A DNA stretch of 64,000 nt from Paenibacillus sp. SC116 (GCF_024733555.1 NZ_JANIOF010000004.1:1-64000), one strand, 5' to 3'; numbered from the stretch's first letter, positions 30,370-40,107 are shown. Notes: a model not told the origin generated them from the sequence alone. Made by a program: numbers and translations.

Positions 30370-32130
30370 TTGAACATTCGTTCATTAAATGGAACACATT
30401 TTTCCAATATGGTGTTAAGCGGAGCTGAATTACTGAATCGCCATGCCGAGTACGTTAATGCTCTTAACGTATTTCCGGTCCCAGATGGTGATACGGGTAC
30501 GAACATGAATTTGACGATGACTGCTGGAGTTGCGGAGATGAAAGGCAAGTTGTCTCCATCTATCTCCAAGACAGCAGAAGTATTGTCAAAAGGTTTATTG
30601 ATGGGTGCACGAGGCAATTCAGGCGTTATCCTGTCGCAGTTATTCCGCGGATTCAGCCGTGGAGTAGCAGGTTTGGATGAAGTAAACGCTGTTCAGTTCG
30701 CACATGCGCTCCAATCAGGTGTTGATACAGCTTATAAAGCGGTTGTGAAGCCTGTTGAAGGTACGATTCTTACCGTTGCCAAAGAGGCAGCGAAACATGC
30801 GGTACATATTGCGCGCCGCACACCAGACGTTGCAGACCTAATGCGTGAAGTATTGGCAAAGGCGAATGAAGCTCTTGCTAAGACACCGGATCTTCTTCCT
30901 GTACTTAAGCAGGTTGGAGTTGTAGATTCAGGCGGACAAGGTCTTGTTTATATTTATGAAGGATTTATGCGTGCTATCGAGGAGTTCAGCGGATCCGATG
31001 TTGCTTCTGTAACTTCTGCTGTTGTAACACAGGAAGCACCAGATATGTCTGTACTTGAGAAGCTGAAGGCAGCGGACAAGCACACTTCTGCGCAAGCGAA
31101 GCTGGATACAGAAGATATTGAATTCTTGTATGATATGGAGTTCTTTATTGATCTTTCGCGTAGTACGGGACGTCCGTTCCAAGCGGATGTGTACGAGCAA
31201 GCGCTAGCGAAGAATGGTGACTCGATTATCATTATCCAAGATGATGAGATCGTAAAGGTCCATGTACATTCTCGCAAACCAGGTGAAGTACTTGACCTTT
31301 CTATGCAGTACGGAGAACTGATCCGCATTCATATTTTGAACATGCGTGAGCAGCACCGCGAATTGCTGGAGCATGAGGGCGAATTGTCTGCAATGCCGGA
31401 TGTATTCGCTGATATGCCTGTTCATGAAAGTGCATCTGATGTTGTTATGGCTGAACCGCCAGCAGATGAAATTGCAGCGTACGGATTTATCTCTGTTGCA
31501 ATGGGTCAAGGTGTTACGGATATCTTTAATAGTTTGGGTGTGGATATTGTTTTGTCCGGTGGACAAACGATGAATCCGAGCACGCAAGATTTTGTGGAAG
31601 CAATCAATAGCATTTCTGCGCAGCATATCTTCATTTTACCGAATAACTCGAACATCGTTATGGCTGCTAAGCAAGCTGCTGAGATCGTAGAGCGAGAAGT
31701 AACGGTATTGGAGACGAAGACGATTCCACAAGGAATTTCGGCTGCATTTGCTTTCCAAGAAGAAGAAAGTGTAGAAACCAACATCGAAGTAATGAAGGAT
31801 GCAATTGCACATGTGAAATCCGGTCAATTGACATACGCAGTACGTGATACGACATTCGATGATTTGGAGATTAAAGCTGGCAACTTCATTGGTATTTCCG
31901 GCGGTAAGATTGTAGCTACGACAGAGGACTTAACAGAAACTTGTCAACAGCTGCTTCTGAAGATGATGGAAGACGGTGGCGAAATTATTACGCTGCTTAC
32001 TGGTGAAGATGCAAAGGAAGAAGATACAGCGAAGCTGGTAGAATGGCTTGAAGAGCATTATCCAGATGCTGAGGTTGAAGTTCACGAAGGTGGACAGCCG
32101 ATATACTCCTATTTAATCTCGATTGAATAG
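30370..32130 (+). CDS. fakA: Fatty acid kinase catalytic subunit FakA (YloV)
   Basis: Phosphorylates fatty acids held by FakB (DegV) proteins. The 586-residue protein has an N-terminal DhaL ATP-binding domain with NVFPVPDGDTGTNMNLT and RGNSGVILSQ, a middle domain and a DegV-like C-terminal region. TTG start with GGAAGGGG upstream. The adjacent downstream gene encodes a DegV protein, so catalytic and carrier subunits may be co-expressed. Confidence 0.92.
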   Translation: MNIRSLNGTHFSNMVLSGAELLNRHAEYVNALNVFPVPDGDTGTNMNLTMTAGVAEMKGKLSPSISKTAEVLSKGLLMGARGNSGVILSQLFRGFSRGVAGLDEVNAVQFAHALQSGVDTAYKAVVKPVEGTILTVAKEAAKHAVHIARRTPDVADLMREVLAKANEALAKTPDLLPVLKQVGVVDSGGQGLVYIYEGFMRAIEEFSGSDVASVTSAVVTQEAPDMSVLEKLKAADKHTSAQAKLDTEDIEFLYDMEFFIDLSRSTGRPFQADVYEQALAKNGDSIIIIQDDEIVKVHVHSRKPGEVLDLSMQYGELIRIHILNMREQHRELLEHEGELSAMPDVFADMPVHESASDVVMAEPPADEIAAYGFISVAMGQGVTDIFNSLGVDIVLSGGQTMNPSTQDFVEAINSISAQHIFILPNNSNIVMAAKQAAEIVEREVTVLETKTIPQGISAAFAFQEEESVETNIEVMKDAIAHVKSGQLTYAVRDTTFDDLEIKAGNFIGISGGKIVATTEDLTETCQQLLLKMMEDGGEIITLLTGEDAKEEDTAKLVEWLEEHYPDAEVEVHEGGQPIYSYLISIE

Positions 32131-32164
32131 AATCTGGTTATAAGCATCGGAAGGGAGTTATAAC

Positions 32165-33049
32165 ATGGCCAACGTACGTATAGTTACGGATAGTACAGCG
32201 GACATTCCCCAGGAATTAAGGGAGCGTTACAACATTGAGATGGTTCCGCTGAAAGTACATTTCGGCAATGAAATGTATCAAGATGCAGTAACGATCAGCC
32301 CGGACCAATTCTATGAAAAATTAGCTCACGCTTCGAAGCTGCCGACGACATCGCAACCTTCTCCGGTTGAGTTTTTGGAAGTTTACAAGCGTCTTGAGTC
32401 ACAATCACCAGATTGTGCGATCATTTCTATTCATCTCTCCGCAGCGATGAGTGGAACGTACCAGTCAGCACTGCTAGCGAGCAGTATGCTGGAAGAAGAG
32501 CAAATCGATGTAACGGTTATTGATTCCAAATCCGCTTCATTCGGCATTGGCGTCTATGTATTAGAAGCTGCAAAACTTGCTCAAGCTGGATACGATAAAG
32601 ATGCTATTTTAGCTCGAATTGCTCAATTGCAGCAGGAGCAGAAACTTTACTTCCTTGTAGATACACTCGAGTATCTACAAAAGGGTGGTCGCATAGCGAA
32701 AGCTTCGGCTATGCTTGGAACACTGCTTAATATTAAGCCAATCTTGTCTATCGACAAAGATGGCGAGGTTTATGCAGTTGAGAAAGTACGTGGACAGAAG
32801 AAGCTGCTTCAGCGTGTGTTGGAGATGTACAAAGAGCATTTTGGTAATCAACCTGTAGATGTTGGGGTCGGTTACTCCACAGAGAAATCTACGGCGGATA
32901 CGGTTGTTGCAGAATTGAAGTCTCAATTCGACGTACAATCTGTTCAATATACTCGTATTGGTGCCGTTATTGGCACACATGTTGGACATGGAACCGTTGC
33001 GGTGTTTGTTCGCCCAGCTAGTCCAGATCCACAGCCATTGAATTCATGA
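32165..33049 (+). CDS. DegV family fatty-acid-binding protein (FakB-like)
   Basis: 294 residues. The N-terminus VRIVTDSTADIP, the SAAMSGTYQSA loop and the KKGGRI-like segment LQKGGRIAKAS are typical of DegV/FakB lipid-binding proteins, which present fatty acid to FakA. GGAAGGGAG precedes the ATG. The stop overlaps the recG start by 4 nt (ATGA). In B. subtilis the sdaAB-sdaAA genes occupy this position. Confidence 0.9.
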   Translation: MANVRIVTDSTADIPQELRERYNIEMVPLKVHFGNEMYQDAVTISPDQFYEKLAHASKLPTTSQPSPVEFLEVYKRLESQSPDCAIISIHLSAAMSGTYQSALLASSMLEEEQIDVTVIDSKSASFGIGVYVLEAAKLAQAGYDKDAILARIAQLQQEQKLYFLVDTLEYLQKGGRIAKASAMLGTLLNIKPILSIDKDGEVYAVEKVRGQKKLLQRVLEMYKEHFGNQPVDVGVGYSTEKSTADTVVAELKSQFDVQSVQYTRIGAVIGTHVGHGTVAVFVRPASPDPQPLNS

Positions 33050-35094
33050 TTGATTATACCGTTATTCCGGTAACACAGATTAAAGGCGTGAGCGCTTTGA
33101 AACAACAAGAGCTTCACGCCTTTGGCATTTCTACCGTTGCTGATTTGCTCTTGTACTTTCCATTTCGTTATGATGATTTCCGGGTACGCCAGCTTAGTGA
33201 AGTAAAAGATGGCGATAAAATTACTGTTGAAGGTCGTATTGTTAGTGAGCCTGTCATGCAGCGATTTGGCAAGAAGTCACGCTTGTCATGTCGTGTGATG
33301 ATCGAAAGCTGGCTTGTGACTGCGACTTGGTTCAATCGTCCTTATTTACGTGAACAGCTTACGCAAGGGCGAGATATTGTGTTGACTGGGAAGTGGGATC
33401 AGCGTCGTTTGCAGATTACTGTATCCGCTTCGGAATTTCCCGGTCAAGGAACACAGCGTAGGGATACGTTCCAACCAGTGTATTCGGTTGGAGGGAAGAT
33501 TACACAGACATGGATGCGCAAGACGATTGCACAGGCATTCGTACAGTTTGGTGAGACGATTCCAGAGATTATGCCTGCATCGTTTATGCAGCGTTACAAG
33601 TTGATGCCACGCAAGCAAGCCATTCGGGCGATGCATCAGCCTGATAATGTGGAGACGGGCAAGCAGGCTAGACGGCGCATGGTCTATGAAGAGCTGCTGC
33701 TGTTCCAGCTTAAGCTGCATATGTTCCGTGCGATAACACGTGAGCGAGCAGATGGGGTTGTACATGACGCTTCTAATGCGACGGTTCGTGAGTTTGTCCG
33801 CAGCTTACCATTTGAGCTGACAGAAGCACAGAAGAAGGCTGTGACGGATATCCTTAGTGATATGCGCTCACCGTTGTGCATGAATCGATTGCTGCAAGGG
33901 GATGTTGGTTCTGGTAAGACCGTTGTGGCCGCAGTCTCTTTGTATGCTGCTGTTCGCAGCGGTTATCAAGGTGCACTTATGGTGCCGACTGAAATATTGG
34001 CAGAGCAGCATATGCGCTCCTTGACGAAGCTGTTCGAGCCACACGGTATTGTGGTGGGTCTCCTAACAGGAAGCTTGACGGCACGCAAGCGCCGTGATCT
34101 GCTAAGTGGGTTGCAGATGGGCACGGTCAACATCATTGTTGGTACGCATGCACTCATCCAAGATGATGTCCATTTCCGCAATTTGGGCTTGGTCGTTACG
34201 GATGAGCAGCATCGTTTTGGTGTGAACCAGCGCAGCATATTGCGCCATAAAGGTTTTAATCCGGATGTGCTGCTGATGACGGCAACGCCGATCCCTCGAA
34301 CACTTGCGATTACGGCATTTGGCGATATGGATGTTTCTTCGATTAAGGAGCGTCCAGCGGGGCGTAAGCCGATTAAGACGTACTGGGTGAAGCATGAGAT
34401 GCTGGACCGCGTGCTTGGCTTTATCCGACGTGAAGTTGCGGCTGGACGCCAAGCGTATATCATTACACCTTTGATCGAAGAATCGGACAAGCTTGATGTA
34501 CAAAATGCTATCGATGTGCATGTCCAGATGCAGCAGGCATTCCCTGATCTTAAGGTGGGACTGCTGCACGGCCGTATGAATGCATCAGAGAAGGACGAAG
34601 CGATGAGGCTGTTCAGTGCGAACGAGACGCATGTTCTCGTCTCGACGACCGTTATTGAAGTTGGTGTTGATGTGCCTAACTCAACGCTGATGATCGTGAT
34701 GGACTCAGAACGGTTTGGCTTGTCCCAATTACATCAGTTGCGCGGTCGGGTTGGACGTGGCCAGCACCAATCGTATTGTGTGCTAATTGCCGATCCGAAG
34801 TCGGAAGTTGGACAAGAACGGATGCGTATTATGACCGAGACCGAGGATGGCTTTGAGCTGTCTGAACGGGACTTGGAGCTCCGGGGGCCAGGTGACTTCT
34901 TCGGTACGAAACAAAGCGGCATGCCAGACTTCAAGATTGCGGACATGTCTAGTGATTTTGCTGTATTGGAGCAAGCGCGTGACGATGCGGCAGAGCTTAT
35001 TCGTTCGGAAGATTTCTGGACTTCTCAGGAATATCAATTGCTGCGTGATGCTATTCAGCAGGAGCAGCCATTCCAAGGCGAACAGTTGGACTAA
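33046..35094 (+). CDS. recG: ATP-dependent DNA helicase RecG
   Basis: 682-residue branch-migration helicase with an N-terminal wedge/OB domain, Walker A GDVGSGKT, DEQHRFG, MTATPIPRTLA and QLRGRVGRG motifs. The start ATG overlaps the DegV stop. In B. subtilis fapR-plsX follow recG; here spoVIF does, after a terminator. Confidence 0.95.
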   Translation: MIDYTVIPVTQIKGVSALKQQELHAFGISTVADLLLYFPFRYDDFRVRQLSEVKDGDKITVEGRIVSEPVMQRFGKKSRLSCRVMIESWLVTATWFNRPYLREQLTQGRDIVLTGKWDQRRLQITVSASEFPGQGTQRRDTFQPVYSVGGKITQTWMRKTIAQAFVQFGETIPEIMPASFMQRYKLMPRKQAIRAMHQPDNVETGKQARRRMVYEELLLFQLKLHMFRAITRERADGVVHDASNATVREFVRSLPFELTEAQKKAVTDILSDMRSPLCMNRLLQGDVGSGKTVVAAVSLYAAVRSGYQGALMVPTEILAEQHMRSLTKLFEPHGIVVGLLTGSLTARKRRDLLSGLQMGTVNIIVGTHALIQDDVHFRNLGLVVTDEQHRFGVNQRSILRHKGFNPDVLLMTATPIPRTLAITAFGDMDVSSIKERPAGRKPIKTYWVKHEMLDRVLGFIRREVAAGRQAYIITPLIEESDKLDVQNAIDVHVQMQQAFPDLKVGLLHGRMNASEKDEAMRLFSANETHVLVSTTVIEVGVDVPNSTLMIVMDSERFGLSQLHQLRGRVGRGQHQSYCVLIADPKSEVGQERMRIMTETEDGFELSERDLELRGPGDFFGTKQSGMPDFKIADMSSDFAVLEQARDDAAELIRSEDFWTSQEYQLLRDAIQQEQPFQGEQLD

Positions 35095-35192
35095 TTGATT
35101 TACGGTAATAGACGATAGTAATGGTTCTAATGGTTCGTTGGATTCTCTAGATACGCTAGATTCTCTAAGTTCGTTAAGATCATTACTGTATA

Positions 35193-35259
35193 GAAGCCTT
35201 GCTTCTCTCATTCGTACATAGGGATTGTCCCTATATGGTGAGAGGGCAAGGCTTTTTTT
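35193..35259 (+). terminator. Terminator after recG
   Basis: AAGCCTTGC (35194-35202) pairs with GCAAGGCTT (35246-35254), with an inner TCTCTCA/TGAGAG extension, followed by T-run to 35259. Confidence 0.75.
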
Positions 35260-35484
35260 ATATTGTTTTGTATGGACACGGTGTGTACTTCCGCTGCTTG
35301 TGAACAGGAAGGTATGAAGCTTTAGCGACATGAATCCATAGAGACGGAATCCACACGCAATATTGGGCACAGTAGACAAGCCTATTCGCATACAATGTAA
35401 CAATGGTTAGTGCTCCTATGCCATGTCGCCTGTAGACTTCACATACAAGCGGACAATATACTATGCCGGAGGTGTAGCGGTCAC

Positions 35485-35772
35485 GTGAGTTATCAAAAGT
35501 ACGGCATCAGCCCACAGCTCGTTCAACGAGTGAAGGACAAGACACGTAATCCTGCTGTAAAAGATCGTCTAAAGCAATTGTTTCAAGGTGTGACAAAAGC
35601 AGATTTGCAAAATACAGCCACGGTTCGGAAACTGCTGCGCCAAGGTGCTAAAATTGTGAACGAACCTTTAACTGCAACGCAGGAAGAACAATTTGTACAA
35701 TTTATTATTGCGCAAAAAATTGACCCTAATAATACACTTCATCTACTAAAATTGTGGACGATGTTCCGCTAA
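35485..35772 (+). CDS. spoVIF: Stage VI sporulation protein F
   Basis: 95 residues from a GTG start, MSYQKYGISPQLVQRVK, with the conserved core ATVRKLLRQGAKIVNEPLT typical of SpoVIF (YjcC), a forespore/mother-cell sporulation protein needed for spore coat assembly in B. subtilis. GGAGGTG lies upstream. Longer readings start in non-coding sequence. It stands alone between two terminators. Confidence 0.85.
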   Translation: MSYQKYGISPQLVQRVKDKTRNPAVKDRLKQLFQGVTKADLQNTATVRKLLRQGAKIVNEPLTATQEEQFVQFIIAQKIDPNNTLHLLKLWTMFR

Positions 35773-35784
35773 AGAACATGCTGA

Positions 35785-35815
35785 AGAGCCAAGATAGGTA
35801 ATCTTGGTTCTTTTT
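35785..35815 (+). terminator. Terminator after spoVIF
   Basis: AGAGCCAAGAT pairs with ATCTTGGTTCT around AGGTA-like loop sequence, followed by TTTTT. Confidence 0.75.
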
Positions 35816-35945
35816 GTGTACCGTATTTTATTGTTGGCGGAACATACTCATTATTCCCATGCTCGATAGACCATGTAATTATCCACATCGACACAAGCGG
35901 ATTCCAGCTCTTACGCATATATTGGAGTGTGAGGAGGGACAACTT

Positions 35946-36578
35946 GTGAAATTAGATCAGATTCGAGGCGTTTATGACGGTGCATTTAGCCTAGGAAGCA
36001 AGTGTTTAGGGGCTATTCAGTTGAGAGATCGTGGCTTACGCCCTTGCAGCGGTGTATTAGATTGGATGCTGTCACCTTCACTGCCGCATGTATGTCTATT
36101 GCTTGAGATGAGGTTTCAAAACTTTATGTCGCCTTCTAATTTGACATTTATAGAGCGGGCTGGAGGCGAGCAACTGCTGTATGATCTGAACTATGAAATC
36201 ACGCTAGTGCATGATTTGCTTGTAGATTTGACTACCATGAAGCATGATCTCAATGCCTATCCTTTTTTCTATGAAAAACTCATTCGGAGAATTACTCGTT
36301 TTCTTCATATTTGTAACTCGGGATATCGTTTATTATTTGTTCGTTTAAACGGTACACTGGATGAGGCTTATCGATTGCAAGCGGCCTTGTCAAATCTTGT
36401 TCGTGGAGGCTTTCATATTTTGCTCATTAATGATGGAGTAAACTTTGAAATCGTTGAAGAACCGTGTTCATCCGATGGAATATGTGCAATCCGCATGCCT
36501 TTGGAAATTGAGGTAAAACCACTATGGGATGAAGTTTTTCGAAGCATTATTCTTTCCAATGCAATACAACTTCATTGA
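35946..36578 (+). CDS. DUF1796 putative papain-like cysteine peptidase
   Basis: 210 residues from GTG 35946 behind GAGGAGGGAC. The start resembles DUF1796: YDGAFSLGSKCLGAIQL then RPCSGVLDWMLSPSLP. The early Cys in LGSKC would be the candidate nucleophile, but catalysis has not been established to my knowledge. The last 32 nt overlap the end of the convergent serine hydrolase gene. Function unknown. Confidence 0.7.
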   Translation: MKLDQIRGVYDGAFSLGSKCLGAIQLRDRGLRPCSGVLDWMLSPSLPHVCLLLEMRFQNFMSPSNLTFIERAGGEQLLYDLNYEITLVHDLLVDLTTMKHDLNAYPFFYEKLIRRITRFLHICNSGYRLLFVRLNGTLDEAYRLQAALSNLVRGGFHILLINDGVNFEIVEEPCSSDGICAIRMPLEIEVKPLWDEVFRSIILSNAIQLH

Positions 36579-37569
36579 GGCTAGCATATACGGCTGCATC
36601 GTTAAGGGGAGGCATATTGCTGAGTATGGTTCCCGCTATTTCCTGCTCAGGGTCGATCCAGAACATACAGCCTGTAAATCCGAGATGTCCGACAGCAGAA
36701 GAGGAATGGCTTGGTGAGAAAAAGGAAGGCAGCTCACTATTTCCTTTTTGAAAAAATACAGAGTTGTGAGGAGCTTGTTTATACTGTTCGCTGCCTAGTG
36801 CTTGATCGATAATTGATTGGGATAAGGGGGACTTCCCGGGATTCAATAAAGCTTGAGCAAGCTTAAGTAAATCATGCGTAGTTGAGTACAGGTTGCTGTC
36901 TCCTGTTATCCGTAGACGATCATAGCGCAAATCTCCTTTTTCTAAGTATGGAGTGCACGGGAGCACATAGGTTCTAGGTTTGAGTTTTCTCATATCATAT
37001 GTGGTATGTTTCATATTTAACGGTTGAAACAGTTCGCGTTGAGCAAGTCGTTCAATCCTCTGCCCGCTTACTTTCTCGATAATTTGCATAAGAAAGAAAT
37101 AGCTGTGTGGAAAATAGATGGTTTTTGTACCTGGTTCGTATTTTCGTTCCAGCAAGGGCACTAATTGAGCTGCAAATCCCTCCATACTTTCATTCCATTT
37201 AGGCCATAGTATAATGCGTATCGTTTCATAGCCTGCCGAATGAGTCATCATTTGCTCAATGGTGACATCATCATGGGGGAACGATGGTAAATAGTCGACA
37301 ATCTTGTCCTGTATCGATAGCAGGTTACGTTCCTGCATACGCAGCATGATGAGGGAAGTGATTACTTTTGTAATGGAACCAATATTGAAAGGTGTGTTTG
37401 GTGTAATGTCGCGCCAAGAACGTACGGATGCGTATGTTCCTTTTATAAAATGATAGGCAATACGATTATGTTTCCACAACGCAACAGATAGACAGGCAGG
37501 GCTGTCTTCAGGGACAAGCTGTGTAAGAAGCTCGTCAATGTCTTTGGTTGTATAGCCGTTATGTTTCAT
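36547..37569 (-). CDS. Serine hydrolase, beta-lactamase/DD-peptidase fold
   Basis: 340 residues with no signal peptide, so probably cytosolic. The catalytic SxxK is in NIGSITKVITS (about residue 83-93). The usual YxN position reads YFPHSYFF instead of YSN, so the second motif is altered, and HLGFTG near the C-terminus replaces HSGG. It belongs to the class C beta-lactamase-related family, but activity is uncertain. AGGAGGACAG lies before the ATG. It converges on the DUF1796 gene and overlaps it by 32 nt. Confidence 0.8.
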   Translation of the reverse strand: MKHNGYTTKDIDELLTQLVPEDSPACLSVALWKHNRIAYHFIKGTYASVRSWRDITPNTPFNIGSITKVITSLIMLRMQERNLLSIQDKIVDYLPSFPHDDVTIEQMMTHSAGYETIRIILWPKWNESMEGFAAQLVPLLERKYEPGTKTIYFPHSYFFLMQIIEKVSGQRIERLAQRELFQPLNMKHTTYDMRKLKPRTYVLPCTPYLEKGDLRYDRLRITGDSNLYSTTHDLLKLAQALLNPGKSPLSQSIIDQALGSEQYKQAPHNSVFFQKGNSELPSFFSPSHSSSAVGHLGFTGCMFWIDPEQEIAGTILSNMPPLNDAAVYASLNEVVLHWKE

Positions 37570-37697
37570 TTCTCTGTCCTCCTTGTGAACAAGCAGGATG
37601 TCCTACGAATTCACTACTAGCAATGTATGCTTGTCAGGAATGTTGGATAACGGCTTGATGACAGGTGAAGGGTACAATTTGAATGGTATTAGCAGAG

Positions 37698-38396
37698 TTA
37701 AAACAGCATTGGTGGAATTTCAGTTGGTTCAATGCATGCTGGCGAATCATTGCTTACATTTCCGACCATAGAATTGACAGGGTACATAGTCAGCCATTCA
37801 TTGGGACAAGGCGTTAACAGCGATTGAAGCTGCTGGGTATCTGTTTCTTTTCGCTCCAGCCATAGTGGCAGCTGCTGTTCGCTTAAAATAACGGGCATGC
37901 GATCATGAACCTCTTCCATGACTCGATTCGGTGTTGTTGTAATAATGGTGCAGGTGCTAATGCGCTTGCCCTGCTCATCCTGCCATGTATCGTATAAACC
38001 AGCTAAATGCAGCAGCGCTCCATCGCGACGCATGATGCGCATTGGCTGTTTATCATTGTTGGCAATTCGTTTCCACTCGTAGAAGCCGTCAGCAGGGATG
38101 ATACAGCGTTTACGTTGAAAGGGAAGGCGGAAGGCAGGCTTGTCTGTAAGTGTCTCAGCACGAGCATTAATCGTGCGCCAGCCCATCTTGTCGTCTTTGG
38201 CCCACGAAGGGACGAGTCCCCAACGCAAAGGGCCGAGACGCAGCTTGCTTCCGTCGTGAATAATGGCGGGTACCATTTGCCCAGGTGCAATATTGTAGCG
38301 CGGCTCATGGAAGGGAGCTGCTGCGAGATCTCGCTCAAGCTTATAGTAGGCCAGTAGTTCCTCCCACGTCACGGTTAATGTATAACGTCCGCACAT
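37698..38396 (-). CDS. SRAP (HMCES/YedK) abasic-site shield protein
   Basis: 232 residues starting MCGRYTLT: Cys2, exposed after Met removal, forms the covalent DNA-protein crosslink with abasic sites. Conserved residues are seen in NARAETLTDKPAF, PADGFYEW and HDRMPVIL. Start at 38396 is dictated by the obligatory Cys2 and by AAGGAGGG upstream; a longer frame extending to 38459 has no support. Confidence 0.93.
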   Translation of the reverse strand: MCGRYTLTVTWEELLAYYKLERDLAAAPFHEPRYNIAPGQMVPAIIHDGSKLRLGPLRWGLVPSWAKDDKMGWRTINARAETLTDKPAFRLPFQRKRCIIPADGFYEWKRIANNDKQPMRIMRRDGALLHLAGLYDTWQDEQGKRISTCTIITTTPNRVMEEVHDRMPVILSEQQLPLWLERKETDTQQLQSLLTPCPNEWLTMYPVNSMVGNVSNDSPACIEPTEIPPMLF

Positions 38397-38552
38397 GATG
38401 CAGCCCTCCTTGTGAGTAGTATAGATTTTTGCAGTACTCGTGTTATTTTCTAAGTACAAGTTGAATGATATGCGCGAGTCTGTTGTGCGCCTTTCCCTCT
38501 ATGTGCCCTGTACCATATTTCAATTACATCTCAAACATAATAGTCCACTAAA

Positions 38553-38638
38553 TGGTAGAAAAAAGCGACCAACTCGGTAAAATGTTTGTACCCTACAAAA
38601 CCAACCGAAAGGTGGCGACTCTATAAAAAAGTCTACCA
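38553..38638. ncRNA. Candidate structured RNA leader, identity unknown
   Basis: TGGTAGA (38553-38559) is the exact complement of TCTACCA (38632-38638). Between them lies a GNRA-capped hairpin CCAACC-GAAA-GGTGG (38601-38614) and a GGTA/TACC pairing. The layout recalls c-di-GMP-I (GEMM) aptamers but lacks the ACGCAAAGCC core. It could read toward the serine hydrolase at 38893. No coding frame fits this stretch of 38397-38892. Confidence 0.25.
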
Positions 38639-38766
38639 CTATCCCCATTCATCCTACAATCTATTATGACAGTTGAAGAAGTTAAATGTGTTGTGAACGG
38701 GCAGCTTTTTGTGCTGCTCCATCTGGATGCGTGGGCCGTTATTCGTCGTTGAACACTTATTTCTAA

Positions 38767-38787
38767 TGTCATATGACATAGTGTCAT
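38767..38787. promoter_or_regulatory. Overlapping TGTCAT palindromes, operator-like
   Basis: TGTCATATGACA (38767-38778) is a perfect 12-bp palindrome; its right half forms a second dyad with TGTCAT (38782-38787). It lies about 105 nt upstream of the serine hydrolase start and could be a regulator site. The regulator is unknown. Confidence 0.4.
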
Positions 38788-38892
38788 TCCTAAGTGATGA
38801 CAATTCGTCGCTATGAAGTATGACACATTCAAACTTAATCTAAGGATGTGCTGAGGCACAAATACAATCTTAGCAACTGAGGAGAAATGACC

Positions 38893-40107
38893 ATGAACGC
38901 GAAAAAAATAATGATGCTTAGTTTGGCAGTCATGATGACAGGGACAACGCTTTTGTATGCGAATGGAGGGGGTTCCGCAGCCTTTGCTGACCAGTCCAAT
39001 CGTACATTGGTTGCGAAAAAGCATACCACTGAGGTATCTGCGACATCCAAGCAAACTCAAGCTGCAATCAAGAAGCTAATGGATGGTGCAATTAAGCAAG
39101 GCGTACCGGGTATGATTATCCAAACGCAGCATAATGGAGCGAAGTGGGAATATGCAACGGGGAAGAGCAACATCGTTGCTAACCACAAGATGCAGCCCAA
39201 CTTTCATTTTCGAATTGGGAGTATAACGAAGACGTTCACCGCTACAGTTGTACTGCAATTAGTAGGTGAAGGCAAATTGAGCTTGGATGACTCGGTTGAA
39301 AAATGGCTCCCAGGTGTTGTACAAGGTAATGGCTATGACGGCAGCAAGATTACCGTTCGCCAATTGCTTAATCATACGAGTGGCATTGCCAACTATTCGG
39401 ATGCTGAGCACTTTATGAAGAGAAGCTTTGAACAACCTTTGAAGAGCTATTCAGAACGTGGGCATGTAAAATCCGGTTTGAAGCAGAAGCCTTTATTTGA
39501 ACCTGGGACGAAATTCAGCTATTCCAACACCAACTACGTGTTAGCGGGTTTAATTATTGAAAAAGTAACAGGCGATACATACGCGGAGCAAATTACAGAA
39601 CGATTGATTAAACCGCTCGGTTTGAAGAACACTTTGGTTCCAGGTACTTCATCTAAACTGCCAGAACCTCATGCTAGAAATTACTATAGTGCGAAAGATA
39701 AGTCACTCCGAGACATCACGGAATTAAATCCATCCGTGGCTGGTGCGTCAGGTGAAATGATATCGACAGCCGGTGATTTAAACCGTTTCTTCACAAAGCT
39801 GTTAGCTGGCCATTTGCTGAAGCCTGAACAGATGAAGGAAATGTTTAACACTGTGGAAGCAGCACCGGGCTTGCGCTACGGTTTGGGCATTAAGGAGATA
39901 AAGTTATCAAATGGAGTCACGGTGTGGGGACATAGTGGAGGGATTCACGGTACATTATCCCATACGGTAGGTACCTTAGGTGGGAAAAAGATGCTAACCA
40001 TGAGCAATAATTATTTTACAGCTGGGCAATTGACACATGGATCAGAAGTGATTTCAAAATTACATGCTCAAATACCTTCGTTAGTATTTGATTCATCTAA
40101 AAAATAG
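38893..40107 (+). CDS. Secreted serine DD-carboxypeptidase / beta-lactamase-family hydrolase
   Basis: About 404 residues with a signal peptide (KKIMMLSLAVMMTGTTLLYA followed by an AFA cleavage region), so exported. All three active-site motifs are intact: SITK, YSN in FSYSNTNYV, and HSGG near the C-terminus, as in the R61-type D-Ala-D-Ala carboxypeptidase family; substrate is inferred. I use ATG 38893, 8 nt after AGGAG; ATG 38887 is too close to it. Codon use is host-like. Confidence 0.88.
   Translation: MNAKKIMMLSLAVMMTGTTLLYANGGGSAAFADQSNRTLVAKKHTTEVSATSKQTQAAIKKLMDGAIKQGVPGMIIQTQHNGAKWEYATGKSNIVANHKMQPNFHFRIGSITKTFTATVVLQLVGEGKLSLDDSVEKWLPGVVQGNGYDGSKITVRQLLNHTSGIANYSDAEHFMKRSFEQPLKSYSERGHVKSGLKQKPLFEPGTKFSYSNTNYVLAGLIIEKVTGDTYAEQITERLIKPLGLKNTLVPGTSSKLPEPHARNYYSAKDKSLRDITELNPSVAGASGEMISTAGDLNRFFTKLLAGHLLKPEQMKEMFNTVEAAPGLRYGLGIKEIKLSNGVTVWGHSGGIHGTLSHTVGTLGGKKMLTMSNNYFTAGQLTHGSEVISKLHAQIPSLVFDSSKK

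Noticed and set aside
35101-35190. Repeat array after recG (TTCTCTA/GTTCG motifs)
   Set aside because: Only loosely similar short words, too few and too irregular for a repeat family.
38553-38638. Confident assignment of a c-di-GMP-I riboswitch
   Set aside because: The conserved ACGCAAAGCC and GGGAC core is missing, so I only report an unidentified structure.
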